Shown: positions 1 through 5,908 of the stretch, one piece after another
Layout: each line of letters opens with the position of its first letter
Numbering within the stretch: position 1 is the first letter of the stretch
DNA from: JAVBSC01 sp031547305
GTDB taxonomy: Bacteria; Desulfobacterota; Desulfovibrionia; Desulfovibrionales; Desulfovibrionaceae
NCBI GenBank assembly: GCA_031547305.1
Contig: JAVBSC010000057.1
Coordinates: 1 to 7,172 of the forward strand
DNA: 7,172 bases
Direction of reading: 5' to 3'
Translations under genes and position numbers: made by a program
Notes under the pieces: model-generated
The model's database searches: none
The model's input: the letters and a program-made list of their open reading frames with translations, nothing else
What the model was told of the DNA's origin: nothing

Positions 1-61
1 CAAGCTCATCAATACAGACAAGTTCCATCTTCAGTTGGCGTTGTTGCTTCTTTTTTATCAT
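1..61 (-). CDS. Transposase N-terminus, probably IS1182-like (partial, runs off left edge)
   Basis: Reading leftward from the ATG at 61-59, the frame gives MIKKKQQRQLKMELVCIDEL and is still open at the window edge. A basic Gln/Lys/Arg-rich start followed by a hydrophobic 'M-x-L-V-x-I-D-x-L' stretch resembles the opening of IS1182-type (DUF772/DDE) transposases, which usually continue 'VP..HLLRKI'. That continuation lies outside the window, so the family call rests on 20 residues and on memory of the family. An in-frame ATG at 76-74 would add five residues; neither start has a clear Shine-Dalgarno site. The gene points the same way as cheZ and lies just beyond the cheZ terminator hairpin, so an insertion sequence probably abuts the end of the chemotaxis gene. 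The end of the element should lie somewhere in 62-181. It could also be the start of an unrelated small basic protein. Confidence 0.45.
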   Translation of the reverse strand, partial: MIKKKQQRQLKMELVCIDEL

Positions 62-85
62 GATTATGCATAACATAGAGAAGAT

Positions 86-123
86 AAAAAGCAAAGTCCC
101 CGTTCGCGTAAACGGGGACTTTG
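86..123 (-). terminator. Rho-independent terminator downstream of cheZ
   Basis: Positions 92-104 (CAAAGTCCCCGTT) pair perfectly with 111-123 around a 6-base loop, giving a 13-bp stem with a GC core. Read on the minus strand, the stem is followed directly by C-TTTTT-ATCTT (91-81), a good U-tract. On the plus strand nothing T-rich follows, so the terminator works leftward. It lies about 60 bases after the cheZ stop codon. It also sits 16-31 bases upstream of the possible transposase starts, so it would shield that gene from cheZ read-through. Confidence 0.8.
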
Positions 124-136
124 TCAGCAGTCTGAA

Positions 137-157
137 GGCGGCTGGAGTACAGCCGCC
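137..157 (-). repeat. GC-rich hairpin between cheZ and its terminator
   Basis: GGCGGCTG (137-144) and CAGCCGCC (150-157) form a perfect 8-bp stem with a 5-base loop, 25 bases after the cheZ stop in the direction of transcription. No U-tract follows, so alone it is not an intrinsic terminator. It may stabilise the 3' end of the cheZ message or help the stronger hairpin at 92-123. Confidence 0.5.
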
Positions 158-181
158 CTATCATTATGCTGCCGCTGATAT

Positions 182-928
182 CTACAGCCCCAGATCCGCC
201 AACAAACTGTCCACGTCGCTCTGCGAGGAGGCGCGCGACGGCCCCTTGAGTTCAGAGTTGCGAATCTGCCTGGCCTGATCGCGGGATTCCGCCGCAATCT
301 GCTCCAGATCCTTTTCCGGTTCTTCCTTGCTTTTTTTCAGGATCAGCCCGGTGGAAACGTACAGATCAAACACTGTTTCGCGGATTCCGTTAAGAGCGCT
401 GACCACCTTTTTCAGACGCTGGCCGGTCAAATCCTGAAAGCTCAGGGCGGTCATTATGGAGGTCAGGCTTTCTTCAAAGCCTTTGTTGATTTCATCCAGG
501 CGCCGCACTTCCGGCTCGTTGCGGCCCGCGTCCTTGAATGCGTCAATGATCATGGCCGCCTCTTCCTGCCGCTCCACCAGATGCTCCACCGTGGCCATGA
601 TATTTTCCGTGGCTTCCAGGGTGGTGGCCATAACTTCGTCGAGCTGTTTGGAAGCCTCGGTGAACATCTGGGCCGCCTGATGAGCATCCGGCGCGGAACC
701 AACAGCGCCGTTTCTTTCCGCCTGGGAAATTTCACGGTAAATGCCTTGCAAGCCCAGCAGGATTTCGTCGTTCAGGCGTTTGTGGAACTCTCCCTCCACC
801 ACAGCCTTGGCCAAGCTGCTGGAAAGCTCGCGTTTAACCGCCTCGGTCACACTTTCCCGCAAAGAACCGCTGATCTGATCAGCCACCTTGTCCAACACCT
901 GCCGCAGCAAATTTTCCTGAGAGTACAT
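182..928 (-). CDS. cheZ: CheZ, CheY-P phosphatase (chemotaxis)
   Basis: 248 residues. CheZ dephosphorylates CheY-P and so resets the flagellar motor signal in the cytoplasm; it acts as a dimer built on a long four-helix bundle. The family signature S-F-Q-D-L-T-G-Q lies at residues 163-170; D166 and Q170 match the Asp143/Gln147 pair of E. coli CheZ, where the Gln positions water for attack on the aspartyl phosphate. Residues about 84-195 form the helical hairpin, 196-235 a charged flexible linker, and the C-terminus SDVDSLLADLGL (237-248) matches the CheY-tethering helix that ends E. coli CheZ. The protein is about 34 residues longer than the E. coli protein (214), mainly through an N-terminal helix. 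The ATG at 928-926 is preceded by AGGAG (938-934) at 5 bases. It appears to be transcribed alone, with a candidate promoter at 965-970 and a strong terminator at 86-123. No che or flagellar neighbour is visible. Confidence 0.93.
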   Translation of the reverse strand: MYSQENLLRQVLDKVADQISGSLRESVTEAVKRELSSSLAKAVVEGEFHKRLNDEILLGLQGIYREISQAERNGAVGSAPDAHQAAQMFTEASKQLDEVMATTLEATENIMATVEHLVERQEEAAMIIDAFKDAGRNEPEVRRLDEINKGFEESLTSIMTALSFQDLTGQRLKKVVSALNGIRETVFDLYVSTGLILKKSKEEPEKDLEQIAAESRDQARQIRNSELKGPSRASSQSDVDSLLADLGL

Positions 929-964
929 CGTGACTCCTGAAGTAATTCCAGCCTTTTCGGAAAA

Positions 965-993
965 ATTATAAAATATTCCATATCTGTTCCGGG
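965..993 (-). promoter_or_regulatory. Candidate sigma-70 promoter of cheZ
   Basis: On the minus strand a perfect TATAAT (970-965) lies in a very AT-rich stretch about 37 bases before the cheZ ATG. The -35 position at 17-bp spacing (993-988, CCCGGA) is poor, so an activator or the AT-rich upstream DNA may compensate. I found no sigma-28 (TAAA-N15-GCCGATAA) or sigma-54 (TGGCAC-N5-TTGCT) site, although sigma-28 often drives chemotaxis genes. Confidence 0.35.
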
Positions 994-1051
994 AGTTTTA
1001 ATCAATTTTACTAAAAATGAAAATGCACAAGGAAAAGATTATTTATTTTTG

Positions 1052-1073
1052 CCCGATTAAATGGTTGATCGGG
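1052..1073. repeat. Dyad in the cheZ / moaE-like spacer
   Basis: CCCGATTAA (1052-1060) pairs with TTGATCGGG (1065-1073) around a 4-base loop; one of the nine pairs is G-T. It lies 37 bases after the stop of the moaE-like gene and upstream of the cheZ promoter region. The bases that follow on the minus strand are A-rich, not T-rich, so it is a poor intrinsic terminator. It could be a weak transcript end for the moaE-like gene or an operator for cheZ. Confidence 0.35.
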
Positions 1074-1109
1074 AATAAATTTTGCATAAAATGCGGACAG
1101 GAAAAAAGT

Positions 1110-1472
1110 TCAGCCTAGATGTTCCTGCTTGATAACGGCTTCGGATTTTATACGGTCCAGAAGCTCGGCAAAGGCGGCCTTCACGTTTTCACGCACATCG
1201 CCGGCCACTATCAGGAACAACAGGTCATCGCCCGGTTTCAGGGTGCCGGATTCGGCCTGGGCGATAATGCGGAATATGCCGGGCCGCCCCTCAATTTCGC
1301 GGCACAGGGCGTCCATTTTGGCCTTGTCCGGCTTGACCGTCACGGATTTGACCGGCTCGTGGCCTTTGCGCGACCAGCTCCGGACAACGCCGTTGTGGGT
1401 GAGGATCATGCCTACGTTATCCGTGAATCCCGGCTCTTTTTTGAGTGCCGCTATGGTTTTACTGATGTCCAT
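1110..1472 (-). CDS. moaE: MoaE-family molybdopterin synthase catalytic subunit-like protein
   Basis: 120 residues. MoaE, together with thiocarboxylated MoaD, converts cyclic pyranopterin monophosphate into molybdopterin in the cytoplasm. Family features: the N-terminal 'V-G-x-I-x-x-x-N-G-V-V-R' strand (20-31), the 'F-R-I-x-x-x-x-x-x-G-x-L-x-P-G-D-D-L-L-F-L-I-V-A' strands (67-90), then 'R-E-N-V-K-A-A-F-A-E-L-L-D-R-I-K' (94-109). K109 and K115 stand where E. coli MoaE has active-site Lys119 and Lys126, but the spacing is one shorter and the usual 'P-x-W' before the second Lys is replaced by V-I. The protein is also about 30 residues shorter than E. coli MoaE (about 150). The start at 1472 is set by GGAG (1485-1482), 9 bases upstream; the frame continues open far upstream only because it runs antisense to the next gene. 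No moaD, moaA or moaC is visible nearby. It could be a true MoaE of this lineage or a paralogue with another role. Confidence 0.7.
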   Translation of the reverse strand: MDISKTIAALKKEPGFTDNVGMILTHNGVVRSWSRKGHEPVKSVTVKPDKAKMDALCREIEGRPGIFRIIAQAESGTLKPGDDLLFLIVAGDVRENVKAAFAELLDRIKSEAVIKQEHLG

Positions 1473-1502
1473 AATCGCTTTCTCCGATGTTAAGGTGAAT
1501 TT

Positions 1503-4211
1503 ATGATTTATATGCGCAGCCTGCGCGAGCAAATCCGGCCTTTGGCCGAAGTCCGCATGGAAAGCCGCGGTTATGCCCTGTGGCTGATCTGGCAGGGCGA
1601 GGCCAACTCCGTACTCCTGCAGACGCTGCAGGATTACGGCGGCATCAAGGTGGCCGTGGAGCGCGGGCAGGCCCTGTGGTATTTTTTCTCCAAAGACGTC
1701 TTCCTGGCCGTGGCCCGGTTGGAAGTCTGGGCCAAGTTTAACGCCCTTCCGGTCACAATGCAAATTTTCACCGCCACCTTGTCCTACGGAGCCGGCGGCG
1801 CCTTTGATCTGGACTTTCACCCGGACCTGTGGGAACAGGGCCAGGCCGTTCCTCAGGGGTTCACCATCTTCGTGCACCCGGAAGCGGTGGAAAGCGTGGG
1901 CGTGCTGCCCGGCATCACCCTGGTAAAAGAGGATGTCTTCCCCGGCCTGGCCAAGGCGGACTGGCAGGTTCTGCACGGCGACGCGCGCCTTATGTACCAG
2001 CCGTCCCTGGGCTGGTACGGCATTCTGCGGCCTGTGGGCAACCCGCTGGACAAATCGTTCCAGACCGGCTGGCGGGAGTTTTTCAACCACATGGAATCCC
2101 TGCTCCAGCGCAACAAGCTGCGCTTTACCATTCACGACAATTTCCTGATATTCCAACTGGAGACTCTGACCCAGTTGAAAAACTGGTGCCGGGACTTCCT
2201 TACCCTGATCCACCGGATAAAAAACGGGGAGAGTTCCGGCTACTGGCCATGCGTCATGGCTGTGGCGGATCGCGGGGGAATGAACTTCAATAATGACCTG
2301 CCGGGTAAAATCGGGCTGGACTGGGAACAGCTCATGCCGGACTTCCCGCACCTGGGGCAGCGCAACGCCATTTTGCTGGGGCCGGAGTTCACCGTGCACG
2401 AAGTGCGCTTTGCCATAAGCCGGCACAGCGCGGAAGACTGGTGCAACGTAAGCCTTAACCTGGGGCAGGAACGCCCGGCCGGCATGCTGCCCACGCTCGT
2501 GCCGGGACGCCTGATCCTGGGCAGCCACGCGCATTGCTTCTATTGTGGCCAGCGCAGCCACGAGAGCGCATCCTGCCCCACTCGCGGCATGGAGGCGCGC
2601 GATCCCAACGTCTGGAAGCAGGTAGCCGCCCTGGACTTTGCCATGATGAAGGACGGAGTTACCCAGATCGACGCCAAACTGGCTGAAGATCCGCACTCCC
2701 TGGACGCGCTTCTGAAGGATTCCGGCCCTACAGGCATTATCTGCCGGGCCATCTTCGATATTTGTTCACCGATGCAGGTGCGCGGCCTGCCCCTGATGTG
2801 GCGGGTGCGCGGCAAAGAATATCCGGCCGCGCTGACTAAAGATCTGGTCAACGTGGACGACAACCCAATCTGGGAACGCCTGGCGGAATTCCCCAAGGCG
2901 GATCTGCACAAGCTGGATAAAGAACTGCAAAACCTGGCCGTGCGCTTCCCCCGCGATGCCAGGGGACCGTCCCTGCTGGGTTTTGTGGCTATGGAGCGCG
3001 GTGATTTTGCCCGGGCGGCCTCGCTCTGGAAAGAAGCGGAGGTCATGAGCCCGCCAGGCCTGGCCCAGGCCTGGAACATTATGCTTCAGGCGCGCTGCGC
3101 TGAAATGCAGGGGCGCTTCGCCCAGGCCTCCGCCTTGTACGGCCAGGCGCGCCAGGTCTGCCCCAAATGGCTGGAGCCGGAATACCGCATACTGGTCTGC
3201 CAGGTGAAAAGCGGATTTGCCGACAAAGCCGCTCCCATGATGCTGGAGCTGATCAACAGGGACCCTCACCTGTTCAACCGCATCCTTCTGGATCCGGAAA
3301 TGGAGCGCGGGCACATCCAGATGCTCTCCAGTCTGTTTATTCCCTGGATGCGGGCGGAAACCGAGGCCGAAGGCGCGATCCAGAACCTGAACAGGCTCCA
3401 GAACGATCTGCCCAACTGGTTCATCCCGGACCATGAGTTCAACAAAAAAGCCGCCGAGCGCATTAAAAAACTGCTCGCCCTTGGCGCGGTGCACAACTTT
3501 GTGCCTTACCATGCGGTCATTCAGGGCTTGGCGCTTCTGGAAAGGGACATGCAGTCCCTTGTGCAGGCCGAAAGCAAAGATTTTAAAAACAGATTCCGGG
3601 GCTACGCCGAACGCCTGAACCAGATCCGCGATGAAGCGGCCTGGTTCCCTTTTCCCAAGGCCATGGTCGAGTTCAACAAAAGCTACAACCTCTGCGCGGC
3701 CAACCTGAACTGGGCCTTGCAAAGCAATCTGAACGGCGCGGAGCAGTTCCGCAAGGCCCAGGTTCTGGCGGAGGAAGAAGAAGAACGCATCAAAAAAATG
3801 GAAAGCCGGCTTAAATTCCTGCGCCTGGTGCGGGACGGCACCCTGTTTTCCCTGGTTATGGCTAAGACGTTCTTCTGGCTGGAAATAATCTGCCTGGCTC
3901 TGATCCTGCTTGGCTTCCCGTTGCTGCTCTATTACGGCGAGAACATCGGGGCGGAATGGGCGGCCGGAGTTTTATCCAAGCAAAGCTGGCAGGTGCAGCA
4001 GGCCGCGATCGTGGTGGTGAGCATGCTGGCTCTGGGGATAGCGGCCCTGCGCACCATTCTGCGCTTCGAGACTATTCGGGAAAGGGTTTTTGCCGCGGCC
4101 CGGAGAAAACAGGAGCAACGGGGCAAGGAACTGGCGAAAAAATCCCAGAAGCTGAAAACATTGACCAAGGCCAAGGTGGACGGCAAGCTCAAGGTGCTGC
4201 CGAAAAAGTAA
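1503..4211 (+). CDS. Membrane-anchored TPR-like protein with a CCHC zinc knuckle, function unknown
   Basis: 902 residues; I do not recognise a named family. Residues 1-340 are a mixed alpha/beta region without a motif I can name. C345-F-Y-C348 - H353 - C358 (2535-2576) is an exact CX2CX4HX4C zinc knuckle, the type that binds single-stranded nucleic acid or protein in retroviral Gag and eukaryotic proteins. Residues about 486-590 hold roughly three helix pairs of TPR character ('L-L-G-x-x-A-x-x-x-G-D-F-A-R-A', 'A-E-M-Q-G-R-F-A-Q-A-S-A-L-Y'). A charged coil (755-775) precedes two hydrophobic helices (about 785-811 and 831-853) with a short loop between. The tail (860-902) is rich in Lys/Arg, so both termini should be cytoplasmic. 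The ATG at 1503 has AGGTG at 1493-1497, 5 bases upstream; ATG 1512 is too far from it. The start is 30 bp from the divergent moaE-like start, and the 77-codon gene follows 18 bp downstream. A scaffold or signalling role is inference only. Confidence 0.85.
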   Translation: MIYMRSLREQIRPLAEVRMESRGYALWLIWQGEANSVLLQTLQDYGGIKVAVERGQALWYFFSKDVFLAVARLEVWAKFNALPVTMQIFTATLSYGAGGAFDLDFHPDLWEQGQAVPQGFTIFVHPEAVESVGVLPGITLVKEDVFPGLAKADWQVLHGDARLMYQPSLGWYGILRPVGNPLDKSFQTGWREFFNHMESLLQRNKLRFTIHDNFLIFQLETLTQLKNWCRDFLTLIHRIKNGESSGYWPCVMAVADRGGMNFNNDLPGKIGLDWEQLMPDFPHLGQRNAILLGPEFTVHEVRFAISRHSAEDWCNVSLNLGQERPAGMLPTLVPGRLILGSHAHCFYCGQRSHESASCPTRGMEARDPNVWKQVAALDFAMMKDGVTQIDAKLAEDPHSLDALLKDSGPTGIICRAIFDICSPMQVRGLPLMWRVRGKEYPAALTKDLVNVDDNPIWERLAEFPKADLHKLDKELQNLAVRFPRDARGPSLLGFVAMERGDFARAASLWKEAEVMSPPGLAQAWNIMLQARCAEMQGRFAQASALYGQARQVCPKWLEPEYRILVCQVKSGFADKAAPMMLELINRDPHLFNRILLDPEMERGHIQMLSSLFIPWMRAETEAEGAIQNLNRLQNDLPNWFIPDHEFNKKAAERIKKLLALGAVHNFVPYHAVIQGLALLERDMQSLVQAESKDFKNRFRGYAERLNQIRDEAAWFPFPKAMVEFNKSYNLCAANLNWALQSNLNGAEQFRKAQVLAEEEEERIKKMESRLKFLRLVRDGTLFSLVMAKTFFWLEIICLALILLGFPLLLYYGENIGAEWAAGVLSKQSWQVQQAAIVVVSMLALGIAALRTILRFETIRERVFAAARRKQEQRGKELAKKSQKLKTLTKAKVDGKLKVLPKK
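2535..2576 (+). other. CCHC zinc-knuckle motif within the 902-residue protein
   Basis: Codons 345-358 encode C-F-Y-C-G-Q-R-S-H-E-S-A-S-C, which fits CX2CX4HX4C exactly, including the Gly after the second Cys and the aromatic residues between the first two Cys that are typical of zinc knuckles. A Pro follows the last Cys, as in many knuckles. Confidence 0.75.
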
Positions 4212-4229
4212 AGCGCGGGACCGTACGAT

Positions 4230-4463
4230 ATGGCGATAATAGTTTCCAGCCTGGCCCAACGGGCCGTTAACGCCCTGCTGCGCGAGCGGATCGCTCTGGC
4301 CCTGAAACAGGGCAACCTTTCCAGCACGGATGAAATGATCGGTTACAGCCTGGCCGGGCAGGATCTGGCGGTTTTCTACAATCCCAAGCCGACCTTGGAG
4401 ATCAAGCGCAAGGTGGCCGCGCCGGAAGCTTTAACAGGTCTTATTTCAGAACAGATAACCTAA
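4230..4463 (+). CDS. Small conserved-looking protein, unknown function
   Basis: 77 residues with no motif I recognise. Residues 1-30 are likely an amphipathic helix (Leu/Ala-rich with regular Arg/Glu: 'R-A-V-N-A-L-L-R-E-R-I-A-L-A-L-K-Q'); the middle holds 'Y-S-L-A-G-Q-D-L-A-V-F-Y-N-P-K-P', then a short basic stretch. No signal peptide, membrane span or Cys. The case for a real gene is its position: it starts 18 bp after the 902-residue gene, and its TAA (4461-4463) is followed at once by the ATG of the transporter, which points to an operon with translational coupling. Its Shine-Dalgarno site is weak (GGGA at 4217-4220, 9 bases before ATG). Confidence 0.6.
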   Translation: MAIIVSSLAQRAVNALLRERIALALKQGNLSSTDEMIGYSLAGQDLAVFYNPKPTLEIKRKVAAPEALTGLISEQIT

Positions 4464-5717
4464 ATGCGCGTCTTCCACTCCCCATTCATCGAGCGCCAGC
4501 GCCGCTGGTGCATTTTCTCCATAATGATTCTGGCGAGCATGATTTCCTGCTTCCATCAGGTTGGATTGTCTACGGTCTCCGGAGAGGTCGGCGCATCTCT
4601 TGGGGTGGATGGCGCCGGCCTGGGCCTTCTGACGGCAGCCCTGTCCTATTCTTACGCGGCCATGCAGATTCCGGCCGGGCTGCTCTCCGACACACTGGGA
4701 GCCCGCAAAAGCGTTACCGCCGCCCTGCTGCTGGCCGGGGCGGGCACTTTGCTTTTCGCCGTCACGGAAAGCCCGGCCTGGGCAATCGTCTCCCGAGCGC
4801 TTATCGGCGCTGGTGTGGCCGTGGTGGCGGTGCCCTTCATGAAACTCATCGCCATATGGTTTCCGGCCGGCGCCTTTGGCCGGCTTACAGCCGTTTCTTT
4901 CAGCATCGGCGGCCTGGGATATTTTCTGGCGTCCTCGCCCATGGCCTATGCCGCGACCATGGCCGGCTGGCGGGCTGTATACCTGCTGCTGGCCGCCCTC
5001 ACCATCCTGTGCGCCGCCCTGGTTTGGGTAATAGTGCGCGACGGGGAAAATGCCGTGCCGGCACCCAAAGCGACCGAGCCTGGGATCACGCGGCTTAAAA
5101 CCGCGCTCCGGCACATTCTGGCGGAAAAACAGCTCTGGCTGCTCGGTTTCTGGTATTTTTGCCAGGGCGGAATTTACTTCGCCTTTATCGGCCTGTGGGC
5201 CGGGCAGTTTCTCACCAAAGGCCTGGGCTTGAGCGTACGGGAGTCCGGCCTGGTCCTGTCGCTATCCACCTGCTCTTTGTTTGCCGCGCCATTGTTCACC
5301 TGGGTCACGGCGCGCTGCGGCTCGCCCAGAACCGTGCTGATCTGGCTTTCCCTGGGCACGACGGTTCTCTCCATCCCACTGGTTCTGGGCCTGCCCAAGC
5401 TACCCATGACGGCGCTGGCCCTGTACCTTCTAGCTTATTCCATAACCGCCCTGGGCGGCGGAGCGGCTGTGTTTTTCGCGGCGGTCAAAGAGCTTTTTGA
5501 CGTGAAATACGCCGGAACAGCCACCGGGTTCGCCAACATCTTCCCCTTTTTGGGCGGAGCGGCCTTGCAGCAGTTGATCGGCCTGCTCACGGACGCTGGA
5601 ATCGATGGGGGGGCCGACCCGCACCGGGCGTTCAGCAACGCCTTCGCCGCCCTGGCCGTGGCGGCGGCCCTTAGCGCGCTGTTGGCTTTTTTGCTGCGCA
5701 AGCCGGCGACGCGCTAA
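4464..5717 (+). CDS. Major facilitator superfamily (MFS) transporter
   Basis: 417 residues with about 12 hydrophobic segments, near the usual length for a 12-TM MFS permease of the inner membrane. The loop between TM2 and TM3 holds the MFS motif A: G72-L-L-S-D76-T-L-G79-A-R81-K82, with the invariant Asp and the basic end that control the conformational change. TM4-TM5 has 'R-A-L-I-G-A-G-V-A-V-V-A-V-P', comparable to motif B with its conserved Arg (R111). A long charged cytoplasmic loop (191-222) divides the two six-helix halves. The substrate cannot be told; the style resembles MFS families for anions and organic acids. The ATG directly follows the stop of the 77-codon gene and has no clear Shine-Dalgarno site, so it probably depends on re-initiation by the same ribosome. 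No intrinsic terminator is visible after the stop. Confidence 0.9.
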   Translation: MRVFHSPFIERQRRWCIFSIMILASMISCFHQVGLSTVSGEVGASLGVDGAGLGLLTAALSYSYAAMQIPAGLLSDTLGARKSVTAALLLAGAGTLLFAVTESPAWAIVSRALIGAGVAVVAVPFMKLIAIWFPAGAFGRLTAVSFSIGGLGYFLASSPMAYAATMAGWRAVYLLLAALTILCAALVWVIVRDGENAVPAPKATEPGITRLKTALRHILAEKQLWLLGFWYFCQGGIYFAFIGLWAGQFLTKGLGLSVRESGLVLSLSTCSLFAAPLFTWVTARCGSPRTVLIWLSLGTTVLSIPLVLGLPKLPMTALALYLLAYSITALGGGAAVFFAAVKELFDVKYAGTATGFANIFPFLGGAALQQLIGLLTDAGIDGGADPHRAFSNAFAALAVAAALSALLAFLLRKPATR

Positions 5718-5784
5718 AGCCCGCACAGATCTCTCCCACCGCGCCCCAAAACCCGAATTCCCGACCTTCCGGCGAACCCTGTCA

Positions 5785-5824
5785 AGCGTTTCCCAGCGTT
5801 TCCCACCGTTTCCCAGCGTTCCGC
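5785..5824. repeat. Four tandem 10-bp direct repeats (unit AGCGTTTCCC)
   Basis: Units start at 5785, 5795, 5805 and 5815. The first two are identical (AGCGTTTCCC); the third has ACCG instead of AGCG; the fourth keeps AGCGTT and then drifts to CCGC. A 10-bp period is about one helical turn, so equal bases face the same side of the DNA. The array ends where the -35 region of the candidate promoter at 5838-5846 would be, which fits a binding site for a protein that binds cooperatively. Simple slippage is the alternative. Confidence 0.75.
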
Positions 5825-5837
5825 CCCCAAAACCCCA

Positions 5838-5846
5838 TGTTATGCT
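5838..5846 (+). promoter_or_regulatory. Candidate extended -10 promoter for the gene at 5909
   Basis: TG-T-TATGCT (5838-5846) fits an extended -10 element. The -35 position (about 5818-5823, GTTCCG) is poor and falls inside the last 10-bp repeat. Transcription would start near 5853, leaving a leader of about 55 bases. Confidence 0.35.
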
Positions 5847-5853
5847 TTCTGGT

Positions 5854-5876
5854 GCTCCGGGAACTGGTCCGGGAGC
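5854..5876. promoter_or_regulatory. Imperfect dyad at the presumed transcription start
   Basis: GCTCC (5854-5858) pairs with GGAGC (5872-5876); after one G-G mismatch, GGA (5860-5862) pairs with TCC (5868-5870). The arms total 8 bp around a 5-base centre. It lies between the candidate -10 and the Shine-Dalgarno site, a usual place for a repressor operator; it could also fold in the mRNA leader. No T-tract follows, so it is not a terminator. Confidence 0.35.
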
Positions 5877-5908
5877 TAATTGAAACTTGAACATGGAGGA
5901 GAAACGCA

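Noticed and set aside
60..278. Plus-strand frame of 72 codons
   Set aside because: It covers the cheZ terminator hairpin and the cheZ 3' end in antisense, has no Shine-Dalgarno site and no recognisable content.
1473..2696. Minus-strand extension of the MoaE-like frame (total 528 codons)
   Set aside because: It runs antisense to the 902-residue gene, is rich in His/Gln/Val in a way typical of reversed high-GC codons, and has no motif. The Shine-Dalgarno site at 1482-1485 supports a start at 1472.
2766..3722. Minus-strand open frame of 318 codons
   Set aside because: It is fully antisense to the 902-residue gene, whose zinc knuckle, TPR-like repeats and membrane helices show which strand codes. 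The openness follows from third-position G+C bias.
4446..5114. Minus-strand open frame of 222 codons opposite the transporter
   Set aside because: Its Gly/Arg/His-rich composition is typical of an antisense frame, and the plus strand holds a clear MFS transporter with motif A.
5780..5785. Consensus-like TTGACA on the minus strand beside the 10-bp repeats
   Set aside because: No acceptable -10 lies 16-18 bp further along (GGGAAT), and it would fire into the antisense of the transporter.
5785..5824. Possible CRISPR-like or phage attachment repeats
   Set aside because: The units are 10 bp with no spacers, and no integrase or cas gene is present. A protein-binding array or slippage fits better.
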